This document shows positions 1-7,632 of a stretch of DNA of 10,005 nt, in pieces (positions within the stretch are counted from its first letter, which is position 1; every line of letters starts with the position of its first letter). The notes under the pieces were generated by a model, which saw only the letters and a program-made list of their open reading frames with translations, was not told the DNA's origin and made no database searches. A program made the position numbers and the translations under genes. The stretch covers positions 1-10,005 of the forward strand of contig URVA01000047.1 of the NCBI GenBank assembly GCA_900551155.1, written 5' to 3'. The stretch is from an uncultured Eggerthella sp. (lineage in GTDB: Bacteria; Actinomycetota; Coriobacteriia; Coriobacteriales; Eggerthellaceae).

Positions 1-1
1 G

Positions 2-310
2 GTTGGTAGAGGTGCTCAGGGTAATCCTTGGATATTTAAAGATATTGCCTCTCGACTTTCGGGAGGTCCTGGGTTTGCCGGTCCTTCAGTACGAGAGAAA
101 ATGGAACTAGCAACACGCCATGCAAAAATGTTGTCTGAGCGTGACGGAAGAAATATTGTACGAATGCGTAAACACGCTATGTGGTACGTAGCTGGTACTA
201 AGGATGCTGCAGCAACCAGAAGAAAAATTAATGATGCGGTGACCTTTGAAGACTTCGCATTAATCTTCGAGCACGCTTGTGCTCTTACCGAACAAGCACA
301 GCTAAATTAA
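2..310 (+). CDS. dus: tRNA-dihydrouridine synthase (DusB-like), C-terminal part
   Basis: Only the last 102 residues are inside the window; the reading frame is already open at base 2, so the gene starts upstream. Dus enzymes are FMN-dependent and reduce uridine to dihydrouridine in tRNA in the cytoplasm. The visible part begins with VGRGAQGNPWIF, the conserved end of the TIM-barrel in DusB/NifR3-type proteins, where the GRGA loop contacts the FMN phosphate. It is followed by the helical tRNA-binding domain, which includes the RMRKHAMWYVAG segment common in this family (usually R-x-x-R/K-H). The barrel active-site cysteine lies upstream and cannot be checked. The stop at 308-310 is followed by a 36-base gap to hemW, and the two genes probably share a transcript. 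The family assignment is firm; which Dus subtype is inferred from the C-terminal motif. Confidence 0.88.
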   Translation, partial: VGRGAQGNPWIFKDIASRLSGGPGFAGPSVREKMELATRHAKMLSERDGRNIVRMRKHAMWYVAGTKDAAATRRKINDAVTFEDFALIFEHACALTEQAQLN

Positions 311-346
311 AGACAACTCAGAGCTAATACAAGGGATTTATGCATC

Positions 347-1459
347 ATGGAAACCTGGGATCCTTATCAAGCGCTTTATCTCCATATACCATTTTGTAAA
401 CAACGCTGTAATTATTGCGATTTTGAAACTCAAGCTATCAATCAAGACAGCGCGGTGATAGATACCTATGTCAGTAACCTTATTGGTCAAATTAGGTCCT
501 ATTCAAATCAAGAACTCTTAGGACATATTAAAACGGTTTACCTCGGGGGAGGAACCCCATCGTATCTTGGTAATAAGCGTCTTTCTTCGCTTTTGTATGC
601 TCTTTCAATTTCTTTGCATCTAACACCAGAAGTTGAATGTAGTTTAGAGGCAAATCCTGATAGCCTGACTTTGCCTATGGTAAAAGATCTGTTTGCTCTT
701 GGCGTAACAAGGATATCGCTTGGTATACAAAGCTTTGATGATACTCTTTTGCGCATATTGGGTCGCGTTCACAACGCTGATCAGGCTCGTAGTGCCATTG
801 CATGTGCGCAAGAACGCTTTGAAAACATCAGTATTGATTTGATGTGTGGATTACCTGGACAAACATCGGAAAGTTTTCAGAGAGATCTTGAAGAAGCAAT
901 TGTATTCGGCGTAAAGCATGTTAGCGTTTATCCTCTTACCATTGAAGAGGGAACTCCGTTTGATGCTCTTTATCGGTCGGGACAACTTTCATATGATGAA
1001 GATCTTGGGGCTCAATTGATGGATCAGGCGTCTGAGTATCTAACTTCACAAGGAATGGTTCACTATGAAGTTGCAAGTTATGCCTATCCTGGCTTTGAAT
1101 CACGACATAATAGTGCCTATTGGAAGGGAATACCGTACCTGGGTTTAGGTAGGGGCGCAGTTAGTATGCGTCAAAATGACTTATGCCGCCAAAGGTTTTC
1201 ATCTGAAGGCATTATTGAAGAGTTAGATGTGTTTCAAATGGCAGCTGAAGATCTTATGCTTAGAATGCGTATGAGCATGGGTATTAGTGATGAAGATATA
1301 GAAATTGCGTCTCTTCTTTTGCCTGAATTACCATCAACCCTTCAACGGTTGCTTCAGCAAGGTTATATAGTTCATGAACATAGTCGCTACAAACCAACCC
1401 ATAAAGGATGGTTATTTGGTAATCAGCTTTATGGTGAGCTTTTAGATTTAGCGCCCTAG
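347..1459 (+). CDS. hemW: HemW, radical SAM heme chaperone (HemN-like protein)
   Basis: A 370-residue radical SAM protein of normal HemW length. The cluster motif CxxxCxxC is at C17, C21 and C24 and ends in CDF, as in HemW; true HemN coproporphyrinogen dehydrogenases carry a further cysteine there (CxxxCxxCxC). Other family blocks are GGGTPS (67-72), EANPD (101-105), RISLGIQSF (122-130) and DLMCGLPGQT (164-173), then the HemW-type segment with HYEVASYAYPGFESRHN and the C-terminal wing domain after about residue 300. HemW proteins bind heme and are proposed to deliver it to respiratory enzymes; older annotations call them oxygen-independent coproporphyrinogen III oxidase. AAGGGA at 331-336 lies 10 bases before the ATG and supports this start. 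It sits directly upstream of hrcA, a placement shared by Actinobacteria and Bacillus. Whether it acts in heme trafficking in this organism is not shown by sequence. Confidence 0.93.
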   Translation: METWDPYQALYLHIPFCKQRCNYCDFETQAINQDSAVIDTYVSNLIGQIRSYSNQELLGHIKTVYLGGGTPSYLGNKRLSSLLYALSISLHLTPEVECSLEANPDSLTLPMVKDLFALGVTRISLGIQSFDDTLLRILGRVHNADQARSAIACAQERFENISIDLMCGLPGQTSESFQRDLEEAIVFGVKHVSVYPLTIEEGTPFDALYRSGQLSYDEDLGAQLMDQASEYLTSQGMVHYEVASYAYPGFESRHNSAYWKGIPYLGLGRGAVSMRQNDLCRQRFSSEGIIEELDVFQMAAEDLMLRMRMSMGISDEDIEIASLLLPELPSTLQRLLQQGYIVHEHSRYKPTHKGWLFGNQLYGELLDLAP

Positions 1460-1501
1460 CGCGTAGTTTTTCGCCAAATAAGTAACATTGAGGTAAGGGT
1501 A

Positions 1502-1528
1502 TTAGCACTCTGTCTTATACACTGCTAA
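1502..1528 (+). promoter_or_regulatory. CIRCE operator (HrcA binding site) upstream of hrcA
   Basis: The left half TTAGCACTC (1502-1510) is a perfect match to the CIRCE consensus TTAGCACTC-N9-GAGTGCTAA. After exactly nine bases, the right half is CACTGCTAA (1520-1528), matching 7 of 9. The element is 52 bases before the hrcA start, where HrcA is known to bind in many bacteria to repress its own operon until heat or unfolded protein titrates GroEL away from it. The two mismatches in the right arm (G to C at 1520 and 1522) make a different palindrome with downstream DNA. This is the only CIRCE I found in the window. Confidence 0.88.
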
Positions 1529-1531
1529 AAT
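1502..1531 (+). promoter_or_regulatory. Probable hrcA operon promoter embedded in CIRCE
   Basis: TTAGCA (1502-1507, 4 of 6 to TTGACA) and TAAAAT (1526-1531, 5 of 6 to TATAAT) are separated by 18 bases. The -35 box would be the left CIRCE arm and the -10 box would overlap the right arm, so bound HrcA would occlude RNA polymerase. Transcription would start near 1538, leaving a leader of about 42 bases. No better pair was found between 1460 and 1560, but the -35 is weak and the call is tentative. Confidence 0.42.
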
Positions 1532-1547
1532 GCGCAGTGTAATTATT

Positions 1548-1574
1548 TACCTTTTTAAGACTAGTAAGGAGGTG
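1548..1574 (+). promoter_or_regulatory. Hairpin burying the hrcA ribosome binding site (fourU-like RNA thermometer candidate)
   Basis: Bases 1549-1557 (ACCTTTTTA) can pair with 1565-1573 (TAAGGAGGT), nine consecutive pairs closing a 7-base loop (1558-1564). Two U·G wobbles occur in the middle (1553-1569, 1554-1568), and one more U·G (1548-1574) is possible at the base. The whole Shine-Dalgarno AAGGAGG (1566-1572) lies in the stem, facing a run of five U. FourU thermometers hide the ribosome binding site with U-runs in just this way. Gene context (heat-shock repressor and chaperone) fits. The pairing is seen in the sequence; the thermosensor role is inferred. Confidence 0.5.
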
Positions 1575-1579
1575 TGACA

Positions 1580-2575
1580 TTGCTTTCAGACAGAAGACGA
1601 CTAGTTTTACGAGCTCTCATTGAAGAATATATTGCTCGAGCATTACCGGTTGGTTCACGTACGCTTGTTGAACGCTACAATCTAGGCATTAGTTCAGCTA
1701 CCGTTCGTAGTGAATTATCGTTTCTTGAAGACATGGGTTATTTAACTCAGCCTCACACCTCTGCAGGCAGAATTCCTACTGACTATGGTTATCGTGCCTT
1801 TGTTGATGACCTGCTTCAGGAAAATGACATTTCAGCTGATGAGGACACGCTTTCGGAGCTGCGTAATTGTGCAGGCGACTTGGATGATCTGCTTGATAAA
1901 ACATCTCAAGCACTTGCACGATTAACTGATTGTATGACCATGCTGGTGCCTCCGCGTTTGCTCTCGGTTGATATTCGCCTCATTAATCTGGTTTCATTGC
2001 CTAATCATCGTCTGTTAATTGTGATTGTCACCGAAGATGGTCAGGTGTTTGATCGTCAGATGGATCTTCCTCGCGACTGCAGCGACGAGGCAATTCATAA
2101 AACCCAAGAATTGGTAAATAAGATATTAGTGGGTCATAACTTATCTTTTGAAAAGGACACTTTACCGTTTGATTTAAACGAAATTCACGACGATCTTTTT
2201 AGAATGGTCGTCGCTGAAATAATGGTATGCCTTCGTGATAAAAATGCCATCAAAGCTCATCCTCTCGGCATGTCTCATTTGTTGTGTAAACCGGAATTTA
2301 GTGATCCTGCTTGCTTGATGCCTATCATCGAAGAGCTGGAAGGTGATACACTACTTCTTCGTGTTTTTGACGATGCGGTTCAGTCAGATAAGCCTGTTGT
2401 TCGCATTGGCCATGAAAATGATTCAGAGGCGCTTTCGAGCGTTTCGGTAATTGCTAATCGTTTTGGTCAAGATACCCATCGTGGTCTTATCGTTATAGTT
2501 GGACCAACTCGCATGAATTACTCGAATGTAATTACTGCGGTTCGTGCCGCACAAAACATACTTAAAGATTTATAA
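1580..2575 (+). CDS. hrcA: HrcA, heat-inducible transcription repressor
   Basis: HrcA represses chaperone operons by binding CIRCE, and GroEL keeps it active. The protein (331 residues from this start) opens with the winged-helix domain: PVGSRTL (23-29), SSATVRSELSFLEDMGYL (38-55) and then QPHTSAGRIPTDYGYRAFVD (57-76), the most conserved stretch of the family. A GAF-like dimerisation and effector domain follows. An upstream in-frame GTG at 1574 would add two residues, but AAGGAGG (1566-1572) leaves just one base before it. The TTG at 1580 is seven bases from that site and gives the usual N-terminus, so TTG is preferred. dnaJ follows after 27 bases. A CIRCE element lies upstream, so autoregulation is expected. 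The leader hairpin suggests a second, translational control. Confidence 0.96.
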   Translation: MLSDRRRLVLRALIEEYIARALPVGSRTLVERYNLGISSATVRSELSFLEDMGYLTQPHTSAGRIPTDYGYRAFVDDLLQENDISADEDTLSELRNCAGDLDDLLDKTSQALARLTDCMTMLVPPRLLSVDIRLINLVSLPNHRLLIVIVTEDGQVFDRQMDLPRDCSDEAIHKTQELVNKILVGHNLSFEKDTLPFDLNEIHDDLFRMVVAEIMVCLRDKNAIKAHPLGMSHLLCKPEFSDPACLMPIIEELEGDTLLLRVFDDAVQSDKPVVRIGHENDSEALSSVSVIANRFGQDTHRGLIVIVGPTRMNYSNVITAVRAAQNILKDL

Positions 2576-2585
2576 GGAACTGAAA

Positions 2586-2602
2586 GGGAAGATTAACTTC
2601 TT
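2586..2602 (+). promoter_or_regulatory. Small hairpin covering the dnaJ ribosome binding site
   Basis: GGGAAG (2586-2591) can pair with CTTCTT (2597-2602) around the loop ATTAA, giving four Watson-Crick pairs and two G·U pairs. The stem ends on the base before the dnaJ ATG. It holds most of the only good Shine-Dalgarno (AAGGGA, 2584-2589), which otherwise sits 13 bases from the start, a rather long spacing. It could reduce dnaJ translation or link it to ribosomes finishing hrcA. The stem is short and G·U-rich, so chance is a real alternative. Confidence 0.35.
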
Positions 2603-3727
2603 ATGGTCAACGATCTATATGAGATTCTCGGTGTAAGCAAAACAGCGACTGATGACGAAATTAAAAAGGCTTTTCGCCAAAAGGCTCGTAAGCTTCATCC
2701 AGACGTTAATAAAGCTCCTGATGCTGAAGATCGCTTTAAAGAACTCAATGAAGCATATGATGTACTAAGCGATCCTGCAAAGCGAGCTCAATATGATCGT
2801 TTTGGCACCATTCCTGGTGCTGCTGGTGGCGGTGGTCCACAAGCAGTAGATTTAGAAGATTTGTTTGGTGGCTTCGGGATGGGCGATATTTTCAGTTCCT
2901 TCTTCGGTGGAGGAGCTGCTCGTGCCTCTATGCGACGTGAAGGCCGCGATATGGGTGTCGGCCTTCGTATCACCTTAGAAGAAGCAGCTGCAGGTGTACA
3001 TAAAGAAATCGTGTATGATCGTTTGGCTCCTTGCCCCGATTGTAAGGGCAGTGGTTTAGCAGAGGGCGGTAGTGAAGTTACCTGCCCTGACTGCAATGGC
3101 CAAGGCCGTGTTGTAACGGTGCAGCATACTATTTTGGGTGATATGCAGTCAGCTTCCACTTGTTCTCGTTGCCAAGGTTCAGGCAAGATTATTGATAACC
3201 CCTGTCCTGAATGTGAGGGTCAGGGTCGTGTTCCTGATCGTCAGCGTATTTCTGTTGATATTCCTGTTGGTATCCAGGATGGACAGCAGCTGCGTCTTTC
3301 TGGTTACGGAGAAGCTGGAATTAGAGGTGCATCAGCAGGTGACCTTATTGTTACCGTACGCATCGAAGAACATGACTTCTTTGAGCGTCAAGGCAGCGAT
3401 CTTCATTGCTCAACTGCTATCAGCATGGTTCAAGCTGCGCTTGGTGCCAAGATTGAAATTGATGGCATATTTGAAAACGAAAAAGTTTCTGTCACTATTC
3501 CAGAGGGCTGCCAATATGGACAGGTTGTTCACGTGAAGGGCTATGGTATGCCTAAGTTCCGCAGTGAAGCACGCGGTGATCTTCATGTCCATGTTGAAGT
3601 ACGTATTCCCTCACGTCTGTCTAAAGCTGAACGAGCAATTTTAGAAAAGCTTGCTGACGAAATGGGAGAAGACTTCTCTGAGGCACGAAGCCCATTGCAA
3701 AAGCTTCGCGATGCATTTAATGGCTAA
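2603..3727 (+). CDS. dnaJ: DnaJ co-chaperone (DnaJ2 type)
   Basis: A full-length type I J-protein of 374 residues that stimulates DnaK ATPase and hands it substrates. The J-domain (about 3-68) has the HPD tripeptide at 32-34 and ends in YDRFG. A Gly/Phe-rich linker with [10 protein letters not shown] and FSSFFGGG covers about 72-104. The zinc domain has all four CxxCxGxG repeats at 144-151, 161-168, 187-194 and 201-208. The C-terminal substrate-binding and dimerisation domains follow to about residue 350. It lies directly after hrcA with no grpE or dnaK between, the arrangement of the actinobacterial dnaJ2 gene; a second dnaJ may sit with dnaK elsewhere, which the window cannot show. The stop is followed by rsmE after 10 bases. 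HrcA/CIRCE control is expected through the shared transcript. Confidence 0.96.
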   Translation: MVNDLYEILGVSKTATDDEIKKAFRQKARKLHPDVNKAPDAEDRFKELNEAYDVLSDPAKRAQYDRFGTIPGAAGGGGPQAVDLEDLFGGFGMGDIFSSFFGGGAARASMRREGRDMGVGLRITLEEAAAGVHKEIVYDRLAPCPDCKGSGLAEGGSEVTCPDCNGQGRVVTVQHTILGDMQSASTCSRCQGSGKIIDNPCPECEGQGRVPDRQRISVDIPVGIQDGQQLRLSGYGEAGIRGASAGDLIVTVRIEEHDFFERQGSDLHCSTAISMVQAALGAKIEIDGIFENEKVSVTIPEGCQYGQVVHVKGYGMPKFRSEARGDLHVHVEVRIPSRLSKAERAILEKLADEMGEDFSEARSPLQKLRDAFNG

Positions 3728-3737
3728 GTGAGTTTTT

Positions 3738-4520
3738 ATGTCGCTACCTCACTTTTACTTAGACGAACAAGTCTTATCGCTAGAGTCAAATCGTAGATTC
3801 GAATTACGGCTTACTTCAGATGACGTAAAGCATGCACGCGCTCTTCGGTTAAAAGCGGGAGAGCATATAGCTGTGCTTGATGCCGCAAACGATTATTTTG
3901 AATGTTGTGTCGATTCTTTTGATAAGCAGTCATTATGCGTGCACATTGCTCAGCATCTTGTAGCACCAAAGCGTCCCACGGTTGTGTTAGCTCAGGGCCT
4001 CGCAAAAGGCGACAAAATGGACACTATCATTCGCCACGCAACCGAATTAGGGGTATCTGCTTTTATTCCACTTGTTTGTGAACGTAGTATTGTGAAGCTT
4101 GATCAAAAGAAAATTCCTAATCGTATGCAAAGATGGAATGCACTTGCTAAAAGTGCTGCTATGCAAAGTGGTCAAGCTGCTATACCAGAAATCTGCGAAC
4201 CTCAAACAATCAATGAGCTGATGGACCACGTACAAGGTGCAACAGCTGTTCTTGTATGTTGGGAAGAAGCTGCTGGAACTCAAACATTGTCCTCTGCCTT
4301 AGAAACTGCCTGCACCTCACTTAAACAGCCTTACGCGGATGCACGTGTTGTGGTGGTAGTAGGTCCCGAAGGTGGTTTGTCAGAGAAAGAAGTTGTAACC
4401 TTACAACACCTTCATCCTCAGTGTTTTCCCATAACGCTTGGTCCTACTATTCTTCGTACCGAAACGGCAGGTATTGTTGCTCCTGCCTTAGTGTTGTATG
4501 AGCTGGAGCGTGTCAGATGA
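3738..4520 (+). CDS. rsmE: RsmE, 16S rRNA (uracil-1498-N3)-methyltransferase
   Basis: RsmE uses S-adenosylmethionine to methylate N3 of U1498 in the decoding region of 16S rRNA, acting on the assembled small subunit. The 260-residue protein has the usual RsmE layout: an N-terminal PUA-like RNA-binding domain (about 1-75) and a SPOUT methyltransferase domain with a C-terminal knot. Family motifs seen are LAKGDKMDTIIRHATELGV, CERSIVK, VGPEGG (208-213) and LGPTILRTETAG (234-245), the last two forming the cofactor pocket of the trefoil knot. It begins 10 bases after dnaJ with only a weak ribosome binding site (GTGAG near 3728), suggesting translational coupling. Its stop overlaps the mtaB start in an ATGA. 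The dnaJ-rsmE neighbourhood is conserved in several phyla, usually with prmA before rsmE in Bacillus; no prmA is present here. Confidence 0.94.
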   Translation: MSLPHFYLDEQVLSLESNRRFELRLTSDDVKHARALRLKAGEHIAVLDAANDYFECCVDSFDKQSLCVHIAQHLVAPKRPTVVLAQGLAKGDKMDTIIRHATELGVSAFIPLVCERSIVKLDQKKIPNRMQRWNALAKSAAMQSGQAAIPEICEPQTINELMDHVQGATAVLVCWEEAAGTQTLSSALETACTSLKQPYADARVVVVVGPEGGLSEKEVVTLQHLHPQCFPITLGPTILRTETAGIVAPALVLYELERVR

Positions 4521-5752
4521 AGGTATCGGTCGTTAATCTAGGATGCAAGGTTAACAGGGTAGAGTCCGATACTATTGCTGCAGCGTATCTACAGAATGGC
4601 TCTATGCTTTGCAATACGCCTCAGGCAGATCTTATTGTTGTAAATACCTGCACGGTAACCGAAGAGGCCGATAAAAAAACCCGAAAAACCATTCGCCGTG
4701 TTTTGCGTGACAATACTCATGCTAGGGTTCTCGTTACCGGTTGCGCTGCGGTAATAGAGCCAGACTTCTATGAATCTCTCGATCCACGAATTACTGTTGT
4801 GGATAAACATGATTTACTTGAACAAAGCATTCATGGCATAGAAAACCTAAAGGATCATCCTCTATTGCGTGTTGGTAATCATTTCCCAACACGAGTAGGA
4901 GTAAAAGTTCAAGACGGATGTAATCATTCGTGCACGTATTGCATTGTTCATGTTGCACGAGGAAAAGCGTGGTCCCGTTCACCTGGGCTTATCCGTAATG
5001 AAATCCTACTCCTTGCTAAGCAAGGAGTTAAAGAGATTGTGTTGTCTGGAATTGATTTAGGATCATATTCCTACAAAGAACAAGGCAATGGTAGGTCCAA
5101 TCGCATATCGCTTTCTTTTCTGCTTGAAAGCATTTTAGAAGATCTTGATAAGGCAAATCTTACCGAAACGAGATTGCGAATCTCATCAATTGAGCCAAGA
5201 TCCTTAAGTGATGAAGTCATAAATCTTTTGGCAAAATCTCGAGGGCGTATATGCCGCCATCTCCATCTTCCGCTTCAGTCTGGATCAACGCGCGTGTTAA
5301 AAGAAATGAATCGCCCGTATACTGCTAAAGATTATTTTGATCTTACGACGAAGCTGCAGCATGCCGTTGATTCAATTTCCCTAACGACTGACATTATTGT
5401 TGGCTTTCCTGGAGAAACTGACGAAGATTTCCAGCAAACTTATGATCTCGCCAAAAAAATTGGTTTTACTAAAATTCATGTATTCCGCTACTCAAAACGC
5501 AAAGGAACGCCAGCAGCGCTTCGATCTGACCAAATTGAAGCGCCAATAAAAGAACAACGTGCCCATGCGTTACTAGCGCTGTCTGACCAGATGCGCAATG
5601 ATTACCTTCAAAAGAATAAAAATCGTATAGAACGCGTAGTTGTAGAACAACTTGGATGGGGAATGAGTGAGTCGTATTATAAGATGCATGTAGATCCCTC
5701 AATTCCTGCTGGATGTGTAGTGGATCTTCCCCTTAAGCATGGTGCGGAATAA
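4517..5752 (+). CDS. mtaB: MtaB, tRNA t6A37 methylthiotransferase
   Basis: MtaB is a radical SAM enzyme with two iron-sulfur clusters that converts t6A at position 37 of ANN-decoding tRNAs to ms2t6A, which supports accurate decoding. The N-terminal methylthiotransferase domain carries the three cluster cysteines C10 (LGCKVN, the MtaB signature), C45 (NTCTVT) and C76 (TGCAA). The radical SAM cluster motif is C135, C139, C142 in DGCNHSCTYC. Further family blocks include the EIVLSGIDLG, RISSIEP, HLHLPLQSGS, TDIIVGFPGET and FRYSKRKGTPA segments. A short TRAM-like RNA-binding tail follows from about residue 370. The 411 residues make it a little shorter than many homologues, mainly in this tail. 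The ATG overlaps the rsmE stop by four bases, indicating coupled translation. Its relatives MiaB and RimO are less likely because of the LGCKVN motif. Confidence 0.92.
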   Translation: MKVSVVNLGCKVNRVESDTIAAAYLQNGSMLCNTPQADLIVVNTCTVTEEADKKTRKTIRRVLRDNTHARVLVTGCAAVIEPDFYESLDPRITVVDKHDLLEQSIHGIENLKDHPLLRVGNHFPTRVGVKVQDGCNHSCTYCIVHVARGKAWSRSPGLIRNEILLLAKQGVKEIVLSGIDLGSYSYKEQGNGRSNRISLSFLLESILEDLDKANLTETRLRISSIEPRSLSDEVINLLAKSRGRICRHLHLPLQSGSTRVLKEMNRPYTAKDYFDLTTKLQHAVDSISLTTDIIVGFPGETDEDFQQTYDLAKKIGFTKIHVFRYSKRKGTPAALRSDQIEAPIKEQRAHALLALSDQMRNDYLQKNKNRIERVVVEQLGWGMSESYYKMHVDPSIPAGCVVDLPLKHGAE

Positions 5753-5766
5753 GGATTGGAGTCAAC

Positions 5767-6732
5767 ATGAGTGAAGCAATCGAAATAACGCTTCCTATTC
5801 CAGCTGATATTTCACCTGCAATGCTAGTCGGGCCTCAAGATGAATATCTACATCTTATAGAAGATGCCTTCGATGCTCGAATTACCGTACGTGGTGATAG
5901 TATTCTTCTTCATGGTCAGCCTTTAGAGGTACAGTGGCTTACTACGTTGTTTTCCGATCTTATTAAAACCTTAGAATCGGGTCATACTATAGGTCGAGAC
6001 GACGTTAAGCGATCTTTAGCATTACTAAAAACTGGCGAATTTGCTCCTGCTCCTATGAAAAATGATGTAATTATGTCGTTTAGAGGACGTAGCATCCGTC
6101 CAAAAACTCCAACCCAAAAAGAATATGTTGATGCCATACGGTCTAATACCATCACCTTTGGAATTGGACCAGCTGGAACGGGAAAAACCTACCTTGCAAT
6201 GGCAATGGCAGTATCTGCTCTTAACGACAAGCAAGTAAGCCGAATCGTGTTAACGCGCCCTGTTGTTGAAGCAGGCGAGAATTTGGGATTTTTGCCAGGC
6301 ACTCTTACTGAAAAGATTGATCCCTATATTCGCCCCTTATATGATGCGCTCTATGAACTTATGGATTCTGCTCGAGCCACTCGCTACATTAACGATAACA
6401 CCATAGAAATTGCTCCTCTTGCTTTTATGCGTGGTCGTACCTTAAATGATGCTTTTATTATTCTGGATGAAGCTCAAAACACCACGCCACAGCAGATGAA
6501 GATGTTTTTAACTCGTTTAGGCCTTGGTTCTAAAATGGTAGTAACAGGAGATATTACGCAAACCGACTTGCCGAAAGGAATATCTGGTTTGAAAACCGTT
6601 CGTCAAGTACTTGATGGTTTGGAAGATATTGCTTTTTGCGAATTTAAGAATGTTGATGTTGTTCGTCATTCTTTGGTTGCAAAGATTGTTGCTGCCTATG
6701 CGCGTGCTGACAAAATGAATATGCGCTTATAA
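5767..6732 (+). CDS. phoH: PhoH family ATPase (PhoH-like, YbeZ type)
   Basis: A 321-residue PhoH-like P-loop ATPase. The first 100 or so residues resemble the KH-like N-terminal domain of this family. The ATPase core has Walker A GPAGTGKT at 134-141, then the conserved TRPVVEAGENLGFLPG stretch and Walker B with ILDEAQN ending at N238. After these comes VVTGDITQTDLP, a sensor-like motif of the family. The biochemical role is not settled; PhoH/YbeZ proteins are thought to act in RNA metabolism with YbeY, with which they are almost always neighbours, and a link to phosphate starvation is known from E. coli PhoH. GGAG at 5758-5761 is five bases before the ATG. It follows mtaB by 14 bases and precedes ybeY by 29. 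No membrane segment or signal is visible, so it is cytoplasmic. Confidence 0.93.
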   Translation: MSEAIEITLPIPADISPAMLVGPQDEYLHLIEDAFDARITVRGDSILLHGQPLEVQWLTTLFSDLIKTLESGHTIGRDDVKRSLALLKTGEFAPAPMKNDVIMSFRGRSIRPKTPTQKEYVDAIRSNTITFGIGPAGTGKTYLAMAMAVSALNDKQVSRIVLTRPVVEAGENLGFLPGTLTEKIDPYIRPLYDALYELMDSARATRYINDNTIEIAPLAFMRGRTLNDAFIILDEAQNTTPQQMKMFLTRLGLGSKMVVTGDITQTDLPKGISGLKTVRQVLDGLEDIAFCEFKNVDVVRHSLVAKIVAAYARADKMNMRL

Positions 6733-6761
6733 TCATCGTGACTATTTATTGAAGGATTCTC

Positions 6762-7223
6762 ATGCAGATAAATATCTTACTTGAACACGGCAAAGAGCTT
6801 ATTGAGCCTCTCGATATTGAGGGCTTGGCTTCTTTTGTTCTTACCGAAATGAAATGTCCTCAATCCACCGATGTTTCTATTTCTTTTGTTACCAACGAAC
6901 GTATCCATGAGCTAAATCGTGATTATCGCAACATGGATAAGCCTACCGATGTTCTTTCGTTTGAGTGCGATAACATTCCTTTTGAAGACGAAAATATCGA
7001 CGATGCCGTTGAATATGAATTAGGTGATGTAATCATAGCAACCGATGTTGCGCTTGCTCAAACAGAAGAATTTGGTACCACTTTTGAAGAAGAAGTATCT
7101 CTTTTGATCGTACACGGACTTTTGCACCTTTGTGGATACGATCATATTGAAGATGATGAAGCAGAAATTATGGAAGCACTTGAACAAAAGCTTCTTAGTG
7201 CATGGAACGAGCACCGCTCATGA
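6762..7223 (+). CDS. ybeY: YbeY, rRNA maturation endoribonuclease
   Basis: YbeY is a zinc-dependent RNase needed for 16S rRNA 3'-end maturation and 70S ribosome quality control. The 153-residue protein is the usual size. The RNMDKPTDVLSF segment (56-67) is the family signature, including the invariant arginine, and the metal site H118-x3-H122-x5-H128 (HGLLHLCGYDH) is intact, so an active enzyme is expected. AAGGA (6752-6756) lies five bases before the ATG. The position between phoH and dgkA, with era two genes later, is conserved and matches the known physical and genetic links of YbeY with Era and S11 in rRNA processing. The TGA stop overlaps the preferred ATG of dgkA (ATGA). Confidence 0.95.
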   Translation: MQINILLEHGKELIEPLDIEGLASFVLTEMKCPQSTDVSISFVTNERIHELNRDYRNMDKPTDVLSFECDNIPFEDENIDDAVEYELGDVIIATDVALAQTEEFGTTFEEEVSLLIVHGLLHLCGYDHIEDDEAEIMEALEQKLLSAWNEHRS

Positions 7224-7615
7224 AGCCGACATCTCCAAACAAGCAAGCTCAAAACCATTTTAGCCTCCAGCAAGCATTTAGCTGTGCATGGCAAGGGATT
7301 GCTGATAGTGCAAAAGAGAGAAATTTTCGCATTGAACTCTGTTTTATGGTTCTTTGTATTGTGCTTGGTTTTATATTCAGTATTTCTTCTCTTGAGTGGA
7401 TTGTTGTCATACTCTGCTTTGGTTTAGTGTTAGGCGGAGAATGTTTTAATACTGCTTTAGAGGCGATAGTAGATCTTGCAAGTCCTCAATATCATGAACT
7501 TGCCCGCATCGCCAAAGATGCTGCTGCAGGCGGGGTTTTTCTCTTCTCTATAGCATCATTTGTTATTGGGGTTATTATTTTTCTTCCCCGAATTCTTCAA
7601 CTTATTACTTTATAG
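7220..7615 (+). CDS. dgkA: Undecaprenol/diacylglycerol kinase (DgkA family), membrane protein
   Basis: A small integral membrane lipid kinase of 131 residues. It has an amphipathic N-terminus with the conserved KERNFRIEL patch (32-40), then three predicted membrane segments at about 40-56, 59-80 and 103-122. The active-site block runs from GECFNTALEAIVDL (73-86) to ARIAKDAAAGGV (95-106), with the glutamates E33, E74 and E81 and the KDAAAG motif that define the family. In Gram-positive bacteria this form mainly phosphorylates undecaprenol, returning it to the cell-wall carrier pool, so that substrate is more likely than diacylglycerol; sequence alone cannot prove it. I chose ATG 7220, which overlaps the ybeY stop as ATGA, over ATG 7202, which would add six residues and has no ribosome binding site. 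The ybeY-dgkA-era order matches Bacillus. Confidence 0.9.
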   Translation: MKPTSPNKQAQNHFSLQQAFSCAWQGIADSAKERNFRIELCFMVLCIVLGFIFSISSLEWIVVILCFGLVLGGECFNTALEAIVDLASPQYHELARIAKDAAAGGVFLFSIASFVIGVIIFLPRILQLITL

Positions 7616-7632
7616 ATTTGAAAGGAACCTTA

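Noticed and set aside
1451..1471. GCGC-CCTA-GCGC followed by a T-run as a terminator after hemW
   Set aside because: The stem has only four pairs, the hemW stop codon is in it, and four other bases separate it from the T-run. Too weak to call.
1574..1579. GTG at 1574 as the hrcA start
   Set aside because: The strong AAGGAGG ends at 1572, leaving one base; TTG at 1580 has the proper spacing and matches the family N-terminus.
2788..3186. A 132-codon minus-strand open frame inside dnaJ
   Set aside because: Its proline/serine-rich translation is the complement of the glycine/cysteine-rich dnaJ region. No family resemblance and no ribosome binding site context.
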